DNA of 5,344 nt. Origin: Microcaldota archaeon (GTDB lineage Archaea > Micrarchaeota > Micrarchaeia > Anstonellales > J096). This document shows, piece by piece, positions 4,612 through 5,344 of this stretch (positions are counted from its first letter, which is position 1; the number at the start of each line of letters is the position of its first letter). The notes beneath the pieces are model-generated. The model did not search any database and had not been told where the DNA came from. It worked only from the letters and a program-made list of their open reading frames with translations. Location of the stretch: NCBI GenBank assembly GCA_015520875.1, contig WAPD01000084.1, forward strand, positions 1-5,344, read 5' to 3'. Position numbers and translations under genes: made by a program.

Positions 4612-5344
4612 ATGTGGGTTTTGATTATTTTTATTTTGTTATCGGCAGGAGCCACTATCAGCGATTGTACTGTTATAACAAGCCCTGGTAATTATGAATT
4701 AACAAAGGACATAAAGTTTAAGGTTCCTGTTTGTATTAGTGTTAAGGCTAAGGATGTTTTGATAGATTGTAGAGGGTACTCATTATATTATGTTGATGTT
4801 AATTTAGGAGAATATCGAGCCTTTGATATTGGGGCCGATAATGTTACTATAAGGAATTGTATAATTAGAAATGCAACTATGTATGTTGAGAGTAGTGAAG
4901 ATGTTAATATATCTAATGTTAATTTTACCTTCTTTTTCACAGAAAAAAGACCTACTTCTTTATTGATCCTATCTTTTGCAGGAGACACGTTCCTACCAAA
5001 TGTTACTGTAAAGAATTCTAATTTTGGAGTAGCTTCTAACGCTGTAGTCTTAAGAAGCCAAAAATGTGGGAAAAACTTTGGTGGCGGGATATTCTATTTT
5101 GAGAATACCACTTTTTATAATGTAAATAGTTCCTTTAAATGGGAAAATCTTGGGAGCTGTAATGCCAATGTTAGCTTGCATGTTAATAATACAAAAGCAA
5201 TAAATGTAACCAGGTTTTTCTTTATTAACATGACGAAAAAAGAAACTGGCAATTTTAGTTTAACTAATTTTGAAATTGGAAATTTAAACCTTAGCAATAT
5301 TGAAGTATTGATAGATGTAAATAATTATTGGCCAACATATCCTC
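4612..5344 (+). CDS. Secreted beta-helix-like surface glycoprotein, partial at the 3' end
   Basis: The reading frame is open from 4612 to the window edge (244 codons, no stop), so the C-terminus is missing. A hydrophobic N-terminus (MWVLIIFILLSAGA) without a basic residue looks like a signal peptide. The mature part starts near SDCTVITSPGNYELTKDI, then CISVKAKDVLIDCRGYSL and FDIGADNVTIRNCIIRN. These are successive strand-turn units typical of right-handed parallel beta-helix (NosD/pectate-lyase-like) proteins. Six cysteines (19, 41, 53, 83, 152, 183) could form disulphides outside the cell. About 13 N-x-S/T sequons, starting at N77, suggest heavy N-glycosylation. I infer an envelope or adhesion protein; an enzymatic role cannot be excluded. 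An in-frame ATG at 4570 would add 14 residues (starting MFSPFLN). Confidence 0.8.
   Translation, partial: MWVLIIFILLSAGATISDCTVITSPGNYELTKDIKFKVPVCISVKAKDVLIDCRGYSLYYVDVNLGEYRAFDIGADNVTIRNCIIRNATMYVESSEDVNISNVNFTFFFTEKRPTSLLILSFAGDTFLPNVTVKNSNFGVASNAVVLRSQKCGKNFGGGIFYFENTTFYNVNSSFKWENLGSCNANVSLHVNNTKAINVTRFFFINMTKKETGNFSLTNFEIGNLNLSNIEVLIDVNNYWPTYP

Noticed and set aside
4788..5297. Minus-strand open frames within the beta-helix gene
   Set aside because: The plus strand has a continuous 244-codon frame with signal peptide and repeated beta-helix turns; the antisense frames are low-complexity shadows.
1..5344. CRISPR array, insertion sequence or known defence system
   Set aside because: There are no spaced direct repeats, transposase motifs, terminal inverted repeats with target duplications, or nuclease/helicase genes in the window.

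Overview
The window is A+T-rich and archaeal. It carries a full-length DRG-type GTPase with a C-terminal TGS domain and a two-domain Sua5 enzyme. The tRNA gene has no encoded CCA. Almost every transcription-unit head has a TATA-like T/A box centred about 25-28 bases before its start codon, the layout expected of leaderless archaeal transcripts. The small genes, short gaps, overlapping ends, ankyrin repeats and secreted glycoprotein-like product resemble a reduced (DPANN-like) genome. That last placement is inference; no single marker here proves the lineage.

Layout. Bases 62-1153 (+) hold the DRG GTPase. It meets a minus-strand operon tail to tail with a 14-base overlap. That operon, read from 2409 down to 1140, encodes a 74-residue CxxH/CxxC zinc-ribbon-like protein, a 51-residue acidic helical protein and Sua5 (threonylcarbamoyl-AMP synthase), joined by two 4-base ATGA overlaps. 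A short divergent promoter region (2410-2479) separates it from a plus-strand ankyrin-repeat gene (2480-3139) whose coding runs through three frame segments. A six-helix membrane protein follows (3173-3862), and its stop codon lies inside a tRNA-Arg(GCG) gene (3853-3924). Next is a small lipoprotein-like, C-terminally anchored protein split by one frameshift (3969-4522). The last gene is a secreted, sequon-rich beta-helix-like protein that runs off the window (4612-5344).

The left half is translation-related: a ribosome-associated GTPase family and the first step of tRNA t6A37 synthesis, which archaea finish with the KEOPS complex. The right half is cell-envelope and protein-interaction material and looks more plastic. 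Both frameshifted genes lie there, while the conserved genes on the left are intact.

The observations most worth a second look are the compensating frameshifts in the ankyrin gene (one at a CCC-TAA site), the tRNA gene nested over a protein-gene terminus, the two unrecognised small proteins translationally coupled to Sua5, and the consistent leaderless-promoter spacing. I do not see a defence system, mobile element, CRISPR array or clearly new multi-gene system.
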